Shown here one piece after another: positions 7,904 through 17,150 of a stretch of DNA of 39,981 bases. Source of the stretch: Oscillospiraceae bacterium (GTDB lineage Bacteria > Bacillota > Clostridia > Oscillospirales > Acutalibacteraceae); NCBI GenBank assembly GCA_015066065.1, contig SVPB01000009.1:1-39981 (forward strand). Direction: 5' to 3'. The position numbers and the translations under genes are program-made. Every line of letters begins with the position of its first letter. Within the stretch, counting starts at the first letter, position 1. A model generated the notes under the pieces. The model saw only the letters and a program-made list of their open reading frames with translations, made no database searches and was not told the origin of the DNA.

Positions 7904-8633
7904 TCTCGCCGCGCGCTACCTTGTAACGGTAGTTCGCATACCGGTAGTAGCGGTGGACGTAAGGACGGCTGTAGCCGATGCGCTCCTCCTTAACGTCGAT
8001 GAGAACCACACCCAACAGCTTGGACTTAATGCGGGTGATCGCCTCCACGCTCTCTTCCAGTTCATCGTAGGTGGTTTGCTTTTGGCGGGCAACCAGCACA
8101 ACACCGGCAGACAGGGATGCCAGTACCAATGCATCCGCCACAACCCCTACAGGTGGGGTGTCAATAAACACGTAATCATATTCCTTGGAGACAGCCTCTA
8201 CCAGCGCCTTCATCCGATCGGAGCCCAGCAGCTCGGACGGGTTGGGCGGAATGGCACCGGCCAATAACACATCCAGATTGGGGGCTACCTGCCGGTGGAT
8301 CGCTTCGGAAAGATCGGCCAGACCGCCCAACACCTTGGAAAGACCGTCGGTCTTACGCAGATGAAAATGGCGGTGCTGTACCGGCTTGCGCAGGTCAGCA
8401 TCAATAAGAAGTACCCGGGCGCCACTCTGCGCCATTACCAAAGACAGGTTGGAGCATAGGGTGGACTTACCTGCACTCGGCTCGGCGCTGGAAAACACCA
8501 CCACACGGCTCTTAGCGTTAGCCAGAGTATACAGCAGGTTGGTGCGAATAAGACGGTGCGCTTCGGTAATGCGGAAGTTTAAGCTTTTCTCAGCCGCATC
8601 GCCTTTTTCGGCCGTGCGATTAATTCTTGCCAC
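7890..8633 (-). CDS. CpsD/CapB-type tyrosine autokinase
   Basis: About 247 residues from a GTG start at 8631-8633. This start is chosen because AAAGGAGG lies 8 nt upstream; longer versions starting at 8720 have no ribosome binding site. The Walker A loop SSAEPSAGKST (about 49-58), Walker A' VLLIDADLRKP (74-84) and Walker B YDYVFIDTPP (152-161) define a BY-kinase. The C-terminus has seven tyrosines in 18 residues (YSRPYVHRYYRYANYRYK), the typical autophosphorylated tail. It overlaps the 3' end of wzz by 14 nt and the 5' end of cpsB by 14 nt. It works with the Wzz membrane activator encoded just upstream. Confidence 0.93.
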   Translation of the reverse strand: MARINRTAEKGDAAEKSLNFRITEAHRLIRTNLLYTLANAKSRVVVFSSAEPSAGKSTLCSNLSLVMAQSGARVLLIDADLRKPVQHRHFHLRKTDGLSKVLGGLADLSEAIHRQVAPNLDVLLAGAIPPNPSELLGSDRMKALVEAVSKEYDYVFIDTPPVGVVADALVLASLSAGVVLVARQKQTTYDELEESVEAITRIKSKLLGVVLIDVKEERIGYSRPYVHRYYRYANYRYKVARGENDDD

Positions 8634-9333
8634 GGAAACGACCTCCTTTACCCTTGAGCTGGAAGCTGGGCACCGTGCCCAGCACAATGACGTTGAGTCT
8701 CTTCTTGAGGTTCTTCTCATCCTTCACGGTGTTGTCCAGCAGGTACAGGACAATCACCACCGCACAACACACAAAGAACCCAATAAGTGCTCCTACTATC
8801 GTATTGCGTACCACAGCCGGGCCGACGCGCTCACCCATCTTGGCCTCCGCCATCACTTCGATGGAGCCGATCTTCATCACCTCTTGCAGAAGATCCGGTG
8901 CTTCATCCGCAATGGCCAGACAGATAGCCCGGGACAGCTTGGGGTCGGTGGTGACAGCCGACACGCTGAGCATGGCCGTCTCGTCTACCGAAGAAAGGCT
9001 GACGGCATTGACGATCTGCTTGTTGGTCATCCGGTAACCGCGGCTCTTGAGGTTAGCGGCCACCTTATCCATGATCTTGTCGTCCTGCAGTACGACGATA
9101 TATTCCTGCACCATCGCCTGAGAGGCGGCAATACTGCTGGAGGAGGTGCCGGCCACATCCGTCCGATCGGTGTAGTTGCTCACGTACATATTAAATCGAG
9201 AACGGTAGGTCTCCGGCATAAAAAACTGGGAATAGGCGCCAAAAAGCAATGCCACCGCCAGAGTAATGGCAAGAATCCATCTTATGCGTTTCACCAATAC
9301 AAAAAATATGGCTTGAATGTCCAATTCCTGCAT
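8620..9333 (-). CDS. Wzz/CpsC-type chain-length regulator and kinase activator
   Basis: About 237 residues starting at MQELDIQAIFF (ATG 9331-9333, GAGG upstream). An earlier in-frame start at 9441 would overlap the promoter, so it is rejected. There are two transmembrane segments, about 15-38 and 178-200, flanking an extracytoplasmic domain. This is the CpsC architecture: in Gram-positives it lacks the kinase domain and activates a separate CpsD. It is first in the operon, with a strong promoter at 9418-9446. No glycosyltransferase, flippase or polymerase follows, so the polymer it controls must be made elsewhere in the genome (inference). Confidence 0.9.
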   Translation of the reverse strand: MQELDIQAIFFVLVKRIRWILAITLAVALLFGAYSQFFMPETYRSRFNMYVSNYTDRTDVAGTSSSSIAASQAMVQEYIVVLQDDKIMDKVAANLKSRGYRMTNKQIVNAVSLSSVDETAMLSVSAVTTDPKLSRAICLAIADEAPDLLQEVMKIGSIEVMAEAKMGERVGPAVVRNTIVGALIGFFVCCAVVIVLYLLDNTVKDEKNLKKRLNVIVLGTVPSFQLKGKGGRFRGKN

Positions 9334-9417
9334 ACGATACCTCTTTCTGCTTACGCTGTTACGTTTACTCAATAGCCGATTGGAGGCCCGATGCCGGCAA
9401 TCAGCCCATTCTTTGTC

Positions 9418-9446
9418 ATTGTACACCTTTTTTTTCGGCATGTCAA
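9418..9446 (-). promoter_or_regulatory. Promoter of the wzz operon
   Basis: TTGACA (9441-9446), 17-bp spacer, TACAAT (9418-9423), minus strand. The leader is about 80 nt. Confidence 0.8.
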
Positions 9447-9559
9447 CCTAGCGACGCCCTCTCTCGCTGTAAAAAATCGGTATTTTTTGCATTTTTGTCG
9501 AATAAAAACGAACTTTTGTATGCAAGTTGGCGGACAAAGGGAGCAAAATAGAGAATGGC

Positions 9560-9588
9560 TTGCATTCGAAGCGAAAATTTGGTATGAT
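9560..9588 (+). promoter_or_regulatory. Promoter of the metallophosphoesterase-malQ unit
   Basis: TTGCAT (9560-9565), 17-bp spacer, TATGAT (9583-9588). It is divergent from the wzz promoter. Confidence 0.65.
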
Positions 9589-9621
9589 TCTTCCATCGAC
9601 ACACGAAAGGCGGTGGACGGC

Positions 9622-10407
9622 ATGGATCAACCTTCCCGGTTTAAGCGTTTGCTTCACGGGCTTATGATGCTGGATATCCCTCATAGGCAGGTGCAGGTGC
9701 AGGAGTTTGCGATCCCTCTGCATCGGCTCCCCTCTGCCTTTCATCGCGCTCGCATCGCCGTGGTGGCAGACGTACATCTGCCGGACACACTTCCGTCCAT
9801 ACCGCAGCTGATCGACATCGTAGCCGCACAGCGACCGGATGCCATTTTCCTCCCCGGCGACCTGACCAACAGCTATACCCGGTTTGATGCGCAGGGGCTG
9901 CAGACGCTGGCACAAGGCTTAACAGCGCTGGCCCCCTGCTTCGCCATCCCCGGCAACCACGAGCTGCGTCTTGACCGGGAGCCGACTTACGGTGATATTC
10001 TCACCTCATGCGGTGTACACTATATGTGCGACAGCACCGCCGACTGGGTCAGGGACGGACAGACACTGCGTCTGTACGGCATGGGACGACAGTTGCCAGC
10101 GCCGTTGTCGATGGGCGATCAGCCTACCGTGGTGCTGGCGCATAAGCCCAACTATATGGATCAATATTGTCAGGCCGGTTGGGAGCTGGTGATCAGCGGC
10201 CATGCCCACGGCGGACAGATCCGATGGGGACGCCATTCCCTATATGCCCCGGATCAGGGGCTTTTCCCCCGGTATACCGACGGCCTGTACGTGCAGGATG
10301 GCACCACCATGGTGGTCAGCCGCGGTCTGGGCAACAGCTCCATCCCCTGGCGGATGGGAAACGGCGCTCATCTGCCGGTCATCCTGCTAAAACCCGATGA
10401 TGAATGA
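9622..10407 (+). CDS. Metallophosphoesterase (YkuE/YaeI-like)
   Basis: About 261 residues from ATG 9622; longer frames begin upstream of the promoter and are rejected. Calcineurin-like motifs appear in order: DVH (VVADVHLPD), GDLTN, GNHE, and the C-terminal SGHAHGGQIR. This order suits the YkuE group of membrane-associated phosphodiesterases, some of which act on UDP-diacylglucosamine-like lipids; the substrate here is unknown. A 12-nt gap to malQ indicates co-transcription, although no functional link is obvious. Confidence 0.85.
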   Translation: MDQPSRFKRLLHGLMMLDIPHRQVQVQEFAIPLHRLPSAFHRARIAVVADVHLPDTLPSIPQLIDIVAAQRPDAIFLPGDLTNSYTRFDAQGLQTLAQGLTALAPCFAIPGNHELRLDREPTYGDILTSCGVHYMCDSTADWVRDGQTLRLYGMGRQLPAPLSMGDQPTVVLAHKPNYMDQYCQAGWELVISGHAHGGQIRWGRHSLYAPDQGLFPRYTDGLYVQDGTTMVVSRGLGNSSIPWRMGNGAHLPVILLKPDDE

Positions 10408-10419
10408 GGTGGTTTATCC

Positions 10420-11931
10420 ATGCGTTCCAGTGGCATCCTGATGCCCGTTTTCTCTCTGCCCTCCCCTTACGGAATTGGCACGTTGGGACAAGAAGCCTTC
10501 CGGTTTGTGGATTTTCTGAACAAAGCCGGACAGCGGTATTGGCAGATACTGCCCCTCAACCCCACCAACTACGGGGATTCCCCTTACCAGTCCTTTTCTG
10601 CCTTTGCCGGCAACCCCTACTTTATTGACCTCCTCTTGTTACAAGAGCAGGGGCTGTTAACCCCCCGTGAGTGTGACCGGGCGGATTGCACCACCGACAC
10701 CGGACTGGTGGATTACGGACTGTTGTACCGCCGGCGGTGGCCGCTTTTACGTCTGGCTTACACCCGGTTTACCGGGGAAGAAGCGTTTGACCGGTTTTGC
10801 CGGGAGCAGGCCGGGTGGTTGGAGGACTACGCTCTCTTTATGGCCCTCAAGGATGCCCACGAGGGCGCCCCTTGGCGAGAGTGGGCGGAGCCGCTGCGTC
10901 GTCGTGACCCGGCCGCCGTACAAGCCGCCCAAACCACCTACGCCGATGATTGCCGGTTCTATCGGTTTCTGCAATATCTGTTCTACACCCAATGGCATCG
11001 TCTAAAGACCTACGCCAACAGCCATGAGGTGTATATTATCGGTGATATGCCCATCTACGTAGCGGATGACAGCGCCGACGTGTGGGCCAATACCACCCTG
11101 TTTGACTTGGACAGCGCATTACTGCCACGGGTGGTGGCCGGCTGTCCGCCAGATGCTTTTTCCGCCGACGGGCAGCTGTGGGGAATGCCCGTATACGACT
11201 GGAAGGCCATGGCCGCCGAGGAAGTCCCCTACGGATGGTGGCGGCAACGGCTTCGTCATGCGCTGACGGTGTATGACCGGGTGCGCATCGACCATTTCCG
11301 TGGATTTGAGTCCTTTTACTGTATCCCCTACGGCGCTAAGGATGCCAAAAAAGGCACCTGGCGCAAAGGACCGGGCATGAAGCTGTTCCGCGCTCTGCAG
11401 GAGGATCTGGGAGAATCTCTGCCCATCATCGCCGAGGATCTGGGCTTTCTGACCCCGGCGGTGCGCAAGCTGCTGCAGCAAAGTGGGTTCCCCGGCATGA
11501 AGGTGCTGCAGTTTGCCTTTGACAGCCGGGAAGAAAGCGATTATCTCCCCCATCACTATAACAACAACTGCGTGGTGTACACCGGTACCCACGACAACGA
11601 TACCGTCATGGGCTGGGTCGCCACCGCCGACCCGGCGGATGTGCGTCTGGCACGGCAGTACCTGCACGTGGATGACAACGAGGGGTTCAACTGGGCGATG
11701 ATCCGAGCCGCCATGGCTTCGGTGGCGGATGTCGCCATCTTCATGATGCAGGATTTTATGGGGCTTGGGTCCACCGGCCGCATCAACACCCCCTCCACGG
11801 TCGGCGGTAACAACTGGCGCTGGCGCATCGGCGAAGGTTGTATCAACGATTGGTTGGCCGGCATCATCCGGGAGAACACCGTCCTGTACGGTCGAGCGCC
11901 ACGCTCTGGAGAAGCCGCCGACAAAGGATAA
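10420..11931 (+). CDS. malQ: 4-alpha-glucanotransferase (amylomaltase, GH77)
   Basis: 503 residues, full length for GH77. The N-terminal block PYGIGTLG and the early NPTNYGDSPYQSFSAFAGNPYFID are characteristic. The nucleophile Asp sits in RIDHFRGF, the acid/base Glu in AEDLGFLT, and the third acid in THDNDT. The enzyme moves maltodextrin segments between alpha-1,4-glucans in the cytosol, for glycogen or maltose use. GAGGTGG precedes the ATG. It follows the metallophosphoesterase gene by 12 nt and ends at the shared terminator 11935-11966. With the phospho-sugar mutase nearby it would feed glucose-1-phosphate and glucose-6-phosphate pools. Confidence 0.96.
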   Translation: MRSSGILMPVFSLPSPYGIGTLGQEAFRFVDFLNKAGQRYWQILPLNPTNYGDSPYQSFSAFAGNPYFIDLLLLQEQGLLTPRECDRADCTTDTGLVDYGLLYRRRWPLLRLAYTRFTGEEAFDRFCREQAGWLEDYALFMALKDAHEGAPWREWAEPLRRRDPAAVQAAQTTYADDCRFYRFLQYLFYTQWHRLKTYANSHEVYIIGDMPIYVADDSADVWANTTLFDLDSALLPRVVAGCPPDAFSADGQLWGMPVYDWKAMAAEEVPYGWWRQRLRHALTVYDRVRIDHFRGFESFYCIPYGAKDAKKGTWRKGPGMKLFRALQEDLGESLPIIAEDLGFLTPAVRKLLQQSGFPGMKVLQFAFDSREESDYLPHHYNNNCVVYTGTHDNDTVMGWVATADPADVRLARQYLHVDDNEGFNWAMIRAAMASVADVAIFMMQDFMGLGSTGRINTPSTVGGNNWRWRIGEGCINDWLAGIIRENTVLYGRAPRSGEAADKG

Positions 11932-11934
11932 AGC

Positions 11935-11970
11935 AAGGCCGCTGTGTCCATGGACACAGCGGCCTTTGTT
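11935..11970. terminator. Bidirectional terminator between malQ and rpoD
   Basis: A perfect 32-nt palindrome (11935-11966) whose stem begins AAGGCCGCTGTGTCC, at the convergent ends of malQ and rpoD. Confidence 0.85.
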
Positions 11971-11978
11971 GATGCCAA

Positions 11979-13154
11979 TTAATCCAAAAAGTCCTTGAGC
12001 TTTTTACTGCGGCTGGGGTGACGCAGCTTGCGTAACGCCTTGGCTTCGATCTGGCGGATACGCTCACGGGTTACATCAAACTCCTTGCCCACCTCTTCCA
12101 GCGTACGGGGACGTCCGTCCTCCAGACCGAAACGCAGGCGGAGCACCTTGGCTTCCCGGTCGGTCAAGGAGCCAAGCACCTCCTCCAGCTGTTCTTTGAG
12201 CAGGGTGTGCGAGGCGGCATCCGCCGGAGCAGGGGCATCGTCGTCGGGGATGAAATCTCCCAGATGGCTGTCCTCTTCTTCACCGATAGGGGTCTCCAGA
12301 GACACCGGCTCCTGCGCGACACGCATGATCTCGCGCACCTTATCCACCGGCATCGCCAGCTCCTCAGCGATCTCTTCTGCGGTAGGCTCGTGACCGTTCT
12401 TGTGCAGTAACTGGCTGGACACCTTCTTGACCTTATTGATGGTCTCCACCATGTGCACCGGAATGCGAATGGTCCGCGCCTGATCCGCAATGGCACGGGT
12501 GATCGCCTGACGGATCCACCAGGTAGCGTAGGTAGAGAACTTAAAGCCCTTGGTGTAATCAAACTTCTCCACGGCTTTGATCAGACCCAGGTTGCCTTCT
12601 TGAATCAGGTCCAGGAACTGCATGCCACGGCCCACATACCGCTTAGCGATGCTGACCACCAGACGCAGGTTTGCCTCGGACAGACGCTGCTTGGCACGCA
12701 GGTCACCCTCAATGATGCGCATAGCCAACGCCGTCTCTTCCTCCGGGCTGAGCAGCGGCACCCGACCGATCTCCTTGAGATACACCTTCACCGGGTCATC
12801 GATCGCCACCGCATCGCCGGACTGCGCATTGTCGGAGGTTTCCGCCTCCACCGTTTCCAGAGAGAAGTCCATGTCCTCCAGATCGCCGGCATCAAAGTCG
12901 TCTACCACCTGCACGTTGTGGGTCTCCAAGGTCTCGTACAGCTTGTCCATCTGCTCGGGATCAAAATCAAACGCCTCCATGGCGTCCATGATCTCCTGGG
13001 CGGTCAGTTTACCCTTGGTGCGGCCCATCTCCACCAGCTCGGCCAGCTGGGTATGCTTATCCTTCTTAGGAGGCGTATGCTCATCCAGCATATCCTCGCT
13101 GACGGTGGTCTCTTCCATCGGCTGTGCCGTCATCTGTTCGTCCTTTTTGCTCAT
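11979..13154 (-). CDS. rpoD: Primary sigma factor SigA/RpoD
   Basis: About 391 residues starting at MSKKDEQ. GAGGA lies upstream; the longer start at 13193 would fall inside dnaG. An acidic region 1.1-like N-terminus is followed by regions 1.2-2.4 ([18 protein letters not shown], then [13 protein letters not shown], the -10 recognition helix), region 3 (EEIAEELAM) and region 4.2 ([19 protein letters not shown], the -35 recognition helix). It directs RNA polymerase to the TTGACA/TATAAT promoters that are abundant in this window. It lies 19 nt after dnaG, which follows dgt: a macromolecular-synthesis cluster. Confidence 0.98.
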   Translation of the reverse strand: MSKKDEQMTAQPMEETTVSEDMLDEHTPPKKDKHTQLAELVEMGRTKGKLTAQEIMDAMEAFDFDPEQMDKLYETLETHNVQVVDDFDAGDLEDMDFSLETVEAETSDNAQSGDAVAIDDPVKVYLKEIGRVPLLSPEEETALAMRIIEGDLRAKQRLSEANLRLVVSIAKRYVGRGMQFLDLIQEGNLGLIKAVEKFDYTKGFKFSTYATWWIRQAITRAIADQARTIRIPVHMVETINKVKKVSSQLLHKNGHEPTAEEIAEELAMPVDKVREIMRVAQEPVSLETPIGEEEDSHLGDFIPDDDAPAPADAASHTLLKEQLEEVLGSLTDREAKVLRLRFGLEDGRPRTLEEVGKEFDVTRERIRQIEAKALRKLRHPSRSKKLKDFLD

Positions 13155-13173
13155 GGTATCCAGTCCTCTCTTT

Positions 13174-14934
13174 TTATTTCTTCTTGCGAGCACGCAATGT
13201 TTCCATCATTTTGAGTAGTTCTTCATCCGTGGCATTGGCGGGATCCGCCAACCCCTTAAGAGCGTGTTCATCCCGGATGATGGTGGCAAACGTCACCGCA
13301 TCCTCCGGGGTCAGCACCCGTTCCTTCGCATCCCGTACCATCCGGGTAATGTAAGCCATCTGCGCTTCGTCGTAGTCCACCGACAGGAAGCTCAGCTCCA
13401 GCATCAGCCCCTGCTGGTATCGTTCCAACAGCCGGGTGTACAGCTCCCGGTTAAAAGCGGTGACCATCTGCTCCGGTGACAGGATCGGTTTTATCTGTTT
13501 AAAGTAATCCGGGTGCAAAATCAAGGTGCCCAGCAGACTTTCCTCCGCATTGGCGGCCCGGGGATGGGCGGCGGCATCGGCGTTGACCTGCCGCAGCTCC
13601 TTGCTCTCCTGCCGCACGAGGGTCTGCAGCTGCTGCTTGGCGGCGGCACGCTGTTTCCCCCGGCGGTTACCCTCCACTTCCTGAAGAATCGCCTCCTTGG
13701 AAATGCCCAACAGCTCGCTTAGCCGGCCGGCATATACATCCCGTTCCACCGGGCTGTCCAGCTCGGCCAGGACCTTGGCGGCTTCCTTAAAGTACAGGAT
13801 CTTGCCGTTGGAAGAACGGATATCGTAGTTTTTCCCAATTTCCAGCAGACGATACTCCACCGCATTGGCAGAGCCTTCCAACAGACGGCGAAAGGCTTCC
13901 GGGCCGTTACGCTTAATGTACTCGTCCGGGTCTTTGCCATCAGGAATACTGACCACCCGTACATCCAGCCCGGTTTTGCGCAGGTTGGCTATGGCACGCT
14001 GGGTAGCTTCCCGACCGGCCAGATCAGCATCAAAGATCAGGTTGACTCGATCGGCGTACCGGGCAATGAGCTGTACCTGCTCCTCCGGGAAGGCGGTGCC
14101 CAGCGCCGCTACCGTGTTGGTGAACCCGGCCTGGTGCATAGCGATCGCATCCATATAGCCCTCGCAAATGTTCAGCTCTTTACCGGTATTCTTGGCAAAG
14201 TTGAGGGCAAACAGATTGCGCCGTTTGTTGTACACCAGCGTGTTTTCCGTGTTGATGTACTTGGGCTTGGCGTCGTCCAGCACCCGGCCGCCAAAGCCTA
14301 CCACCGCACCGCGTACGTCGATAATAGGGATGATCACCCGGTTGCGGTATACGTCGTAGTAGCCGCCGTTGCGCCCCTTGGCCGCCAGAAAAGCTTCCTT
14401 AAGCTCCTCCGGGTAATACCCCTTCTGCCGCAGGGCTTTGATAAGAAAATCCCAGCTATCCGGGGCATAGCCCAGACCAAAGCGGCGGATGGTGCTGTCG
14501 GTGTAGCCACGGCTGTGATAATAGTCCAGCGCAATCTTACCCTCCGGCTGATACAGCACCTGATGGAACAGCCGGGCGGCCTCCCGGTTGATTTCCAGTA
14601 TCCTGACACGCATACGGGAGGTCTGCTCGTTCTCCCGGCTGTTTTCCGGCATTTTCATGCCGGAACGGTCTGCCAGAAAACGAACGGCGTCCATGTATTC
14701 CAGACTTTCGATCTGTTTGATAAACGTAATGACGTCGCCGCCCACATGACAGCCAAAGCAATAGAAGGAAGCGGTCTCCGGATACACCGTAAAGGAGGCG
14801 GTCTTCTCTCCATGGAAGGGGCACAGACCTACCAGATTACGACCCCGGCGGCGCAGGGGAACGTAGGCAGAGATAACACTTTCCACATCATTGCGGGCAA
14901 TTAACTCTTGTATAAAGCTGTCCGGCAAAGCCAT
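13174..14934 (-). CDS. dnaG: DNA primase
   Basis: 586 residues. The N-terminal CHC2 zinc finger (C..H.........C..C in CPFHGEK...[10 protein letters not shown]) is followed by the RNA-polymerase catalytic core, with a TOPRIM domain containing [13 protein letters not shown] and DADLAGREA, and a helicase-binding C-terminal domain. It makes RNA primers for lagging-strand synthesis with DnaB. GGAGGGG precedes the ATG at 14934. It lies between dgt (29-nt gap) and rpoD (19-nt gap), all on the same strand. Confidence 0.98.
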   Translation of the reverse strand: MALPDSFIQELIARNDVESVISAYVPLRRRGRNLVGLCPFHGEKTASFTVYPETASFYCFGCHVGGDVITFIKQIESLEYMDAVRFLADRSGMKMPENSRENEQTSRMRVRILEINREAARLFHQVLYQPEGKIALDYYHSRGYTDSTIRRFGLGYAPDSWDFLIKALRQKGYYPEELKEAFLAAKGRNGGYYDVYRNRVIIPIIDVRGAVVGFGGRVLDDAKPKYINTENTLVYNKRRNLFALNFAKNTGKELNICEGYMDAIAMHQAGFTNTVAALGTAFPEEQVQLIARYADRVNLIFDADLAGREATQRAIANLRKTGLDVRVVSIPDGKDPDEYIKRNGPEAFRRLLEGSANAVEYRLLEIGKNYDIRSSNGKILYFKEAAKVLAELDSPVERDVYAGRLSELLGISKEAILQEVEGNRRGKQRAAAKQQLQTLVRQESKELRQVNADAAAHPRAANAEESLLGTLILHPDYFKQIKPILSPEQMVTAFNRELYTRLLERYQQGLMLELSFLSVDYDEAQMAYITRMVRDAKERVLTPEDAVTFATIIRDEHALKGLADPANATDEELLKMMETLRARKKK

Positions 14935-14963
14935 GCGCTCCCCTCCTTCCGTCTATCGTAAGA

Positions 14964-15962
14964 TTACAAGATCACCGACCAACCACGGGGAACGTAAAGG
15001 TCGTGATACACTTCCAAGGCGTAGTTGTCGGTCATGCCGGCTACGTAATCGCACACCGCCCGGTTAACCCCGTCCCGTTCCCGGATAAGGGCATATTCCT
15101 GCGGCAGCTCGTCCGGGTGGGATACATAATGGTCAAACAGCGCCCGGACGATCCCGTCCACCTTACTCTCCTCCACCTTGGCGGCGGAGTTAAGGTAAAG
15201 GTAGTCGTACATGTATGTATGCAGTTCTTCAAAATAAGGCTCCACCGCCGGGTCCATGGTCACCGTGTCATCGCTGGCGCGGATCATGGCCTCCACCAAG
15301 GTGTCAATACGGGCAGCGGTGCAATCTCCCAGTGCCAGGTGGATCTCCATGGGAATGTCCTCTTCCCGAAGCACCCCGGCACGGATAGCGTCATCCATGT
15401 CATGATTGATGTAGGCGATGCGGTCAGCCCAGCGGACAATGCGTCCTTCCTGGGTGGCGGCCTCCTCCCCCTTGGTATGGTGCAGGATCCCATCCCTGAC
15501 CTCCCAGGTCAGATTGAGACCCCGTCCGGTGTTTTCCAGCTTCTCCACCACCCGGACGCTCTGTTCATAGTGGCGGAAGCCTCCCTCCACACAAGCGTTG
15601 AGGCTGCGCTCGCCGGCGTGGCCAAAGGGGGTGTGTCCCAGATCATGCGCCAGGGCAATGGCTTCGGTCAGATCCTCGTTGAGCCGCAGGGCACGGGCAA
15701 TGGTACGGGCAATCTGCGATACCTCCAGCGTGTGTGTCAGCCGGGTGCGGTAATGGTCACCCTCCGGCGCCAGGAACACCTGTGTCTTGTGCTTGAGCCG
15801 CCGAAATGATTTGCAATGCAGTACCCGATCCCGGTCACGCTGATACGCCGTGCGGTAGGGATGCGGTTCCTCCGGGATCTCCCGGCCGCGGGAATCGGCG
15901 GCAAAGGAAGCACGGGGGGATAGGATCATCCGTTCGGTGTCTTCCCATATAGGATAGGCCAT
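14964..15962 (-). CDS. dgt: dGTPase-like HD-domain triphosphohydrolase
   Basis: About 332 residues from ATG 15962 (MAYPIWED); AAGGAG lies 10 nt upstream, while an in-frame GTG at 15971 is too close to it. The N-terminal SPRASFAADSRGRE and YRTAYQRDRDRVLHCKSFRRLKHKTQV are hallmarks of the Dgt family. The HD site is RLTHTLEV ... ALAHDLGHTPFGHAGE, with an additional Asp in YINHDMDD. It hydrolyses dNTPs to nucleoside and triphosphate. It is the first gene of dgt-dnaG-rpoD, an order widespread in Clostridia. The function of this short Gram-positive form in vivo is not certain. Confidence 0.92.
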   Translation of the reverse strand: MAYPIWEDTERMILSPRASFAADSRGREIPEEPHPYRTAYQRDRDRVLHCKSFRRLKHKTQVFLAPEGDHYRTRLTHTLEVSQIARTIARALRLNEDLTEAIALAHDLGHTPFGHAGERSLNACVEGGFRHYEQSVRVVEKLENTGRGLNLTWEVRDGILHHTKGEEAATQEGRIVRWADRIAYINHDMDDAIRAGVLREEDIPMEIHLALGDCTAARIDTLVEAMIRASDDTVTMDPAVEPYFEELHTYMYDYLYLNSAAKVEESKVDGIVRALFDHYVSHPDELPQEYALIRERDGVNRAVCDYVAGMTDNYALEVYHDLYVPRGWSVIL

Positions 15963-16033
15963 GGTACACACGCTCCTTTCATTTCTGTTATACGCAAGAA
16001 ATCGCCAAAATCCTTTAAAAAACCGAAAAATTT

Positions 16034-16660
16034 TTATTTCTCAAAGGGGAGCATCACCGTATCGGTGACCTCCACCGTCAGTTGTCCGGCAGAACGGTCG
16101 GTCAAAGAGGTCTGCAGGCCCCCTACCATCTCCTCCGGCAAGGTGAAATGCACCGTCACCGCTTCCGCAAAATCGGTCTCGGTCACCTGACCGCCGGCCT
16201 GCGCGATGATGGCCGGCACCCAGCCATACTGAGCGTAATCGCAGGTAATGTATCCTGCGGCACAAGGGCGCATGGTGACCACGCCGCCGGCATCCACCGC
16301 CAGCTTGGCCGCATGGGAATAGGCACGCACCAGACCGCCGCCGCCCAAAAGAATTCCTCCAAAATAACGGGTCACCACCACAGCACAGTCGGTCAACCCC
16401 TCCTTGCGCAGTACATCCAGCACCGGCATGCCGGCGGTGCCCTGAGGCTCACCATCATCGGAAAAACGGCACAGACTGCCCCCTTCCAATATGTAGGCAT
16501 ACACGTTATGGCGAGCGTCCCAATAGCTCTTTGACCGGGCACGGATAAAGGCGAGCGCCTCCTCCTCGGTGGTAACCGGCTGAATAGCGCCGATAAACCG
16601 GGAGCGCTTCTCGGTAAACTCATCCTCGGCCGCCCGGGCAATGGTGCGATATGAGGTCAT
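16034..16660 (-). CDS. YigZ/IMPACT family protein
   Basis: 208 residues. The N-terminal IMPACT domain contains KRSRFIGAI, ARHNVYAY, FSDDGEPQGTAG and VVVTRYFGGILLGGGGLVRAY, all diagnostic of this family. The C-terminal part is DUF1949-like. In Firmicutes such proteins are linked to translation or proline dipeptide processing; the molecular role is not settled. AAGGAGGAG precedes the ATG. It lies upstream of dgt with a 71-nt gap and no terminator between them, so co-transcription is possible. Confidence 0.92.
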   Translation of the reverse strand: MTSYRTIARAAEDEFTEKRSRFIGAIQPVTTEEEALAFIRARSKSYWDARHNVYAYILEGGSLCRFSDDGEPQGTAGMPVLDVLRKEGLTDCAVVVTRYFGGILLGGGGLVRAYSHAAKLAVDAGGVVTMRPCAAGYITCDYAQYGWVPAIIAQAGGQVTETDFAEAVTVHFTLPEEMVGGLQTSLTDRSAGQLTVEVTDTVMLPFEK

Positions 16661-16721
16661 GCTTACTCCTCCTTACCTCTTTCGTAGCTGGTTCGGTCTA
16701 AGGTGAAGCGATATACAACGA

Positions 16722-16752
16722 GAAAAGGCAGCGCAAAATGACTTGCGCTGCC
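16722..16752 (-). terminator. Terminator of rpmE
   Basis: 10-bp stem GGCAGCGCAA (16727-16736) with TTGCGCTGCC (16743-16752). On the minus strand it is followed by TTTTCT. Confidence 0.85.
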
Positions 16753-16770
16753 GCTGATAAGCTGTTGAAC

Positions 16771-16977
16771 TTATTTCTCGTTGAGACCAAAACGCTTGTT
16801 GAAACGATCCACGCGGCCGCCGGCATCGTTGAGCTTCTGCTTGCCGGTGAAGAAGGGATGGCACTTGGAACAAATTTCCACGCGGATGTCCTTCTTGGTG
16901 GAACCGGTAGCGATCACGTTGCCGCAGGCACAGGTGATGGTGGTCTGCTCGTAATCGGGATGGATGCTCGCTTTCAT
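16771..16977 (-). CDS. rpmE: 50S ribosomal protein L31 (zinc form)
   Basis: 68 residues. Cys pairs in TCACGN and CSKCHPF give the zinc-binding (C+) type, which is replaced by a zinc-free paralogue under zinc shortage in some Firmicutes. GAGGTGACAG precedes the ATG. It is a single-gene unit with its own promoter (17054-17082), structured leader (16993-17042) and terminator (16727-16752). Confidence 0.97.
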   Translation of the reverse strand: MKASIHPDYEQTTITCACGNVIATGSTKKDIRVEICSKCHPFFTGKQKLNDAGGRVDRFNKRFGLNEK

Positions 16978-16992
16978 TGTCTGTCACCTCTT

Positions 16993-17042
16993 TTTTATGG
17001 GTCGGCGTCTTACTTGTCCGTGCGCCGCCTTCAGCCGATAAA
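16993..17042 (-). promoter_or_regulatory. Structured leader of rpmE, possible L31 autoregulatory RNA
   Basis: In the RNA, TTTAT (17038-17042) can pair with ATAAA (16993-16997), enclosing a stem GGCGGCG/CGCCG with a 15-nt loop. It ends just before the ribosome binding site. L31 leader RNAs with autoregulatory roles are known in Firmicutes. I infer that class from position and foldability only; no consensus was compared. Confidence 0.4.
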
Positions 17043-17053
17043 TCAGCCTATAA

Positions 17054-17082
17054 ACTATAGCACACCCCGTCAAAAAATGCAA
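17054..17082 (-). promoter_or_regulatory. Promoter of rpmE
   Basis: TTGCAT (17077-17082), 17-bp spacer, TATAGT (17054-17059), minus strand. Confidence 0.7.
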
Positions 17083-17110
17083 GAGAAATTTTATATTTTC
17101 CAAAAAAACG

Positions 17111-17143
17111 CAAAAAAACACCGTCGACCGAGGTCGACGGTGT
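17111..17143 (-). terminator. Terminator of secDF
   Basis: 12-bp stem ACACCGTCGACC (17118-17129) with GGTCGACGGTGT (17132-17143), followed on the minus strand by a seven-T tract. Confidence 0.9.
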
Positions 17144-17150
17144 TGGCCGT

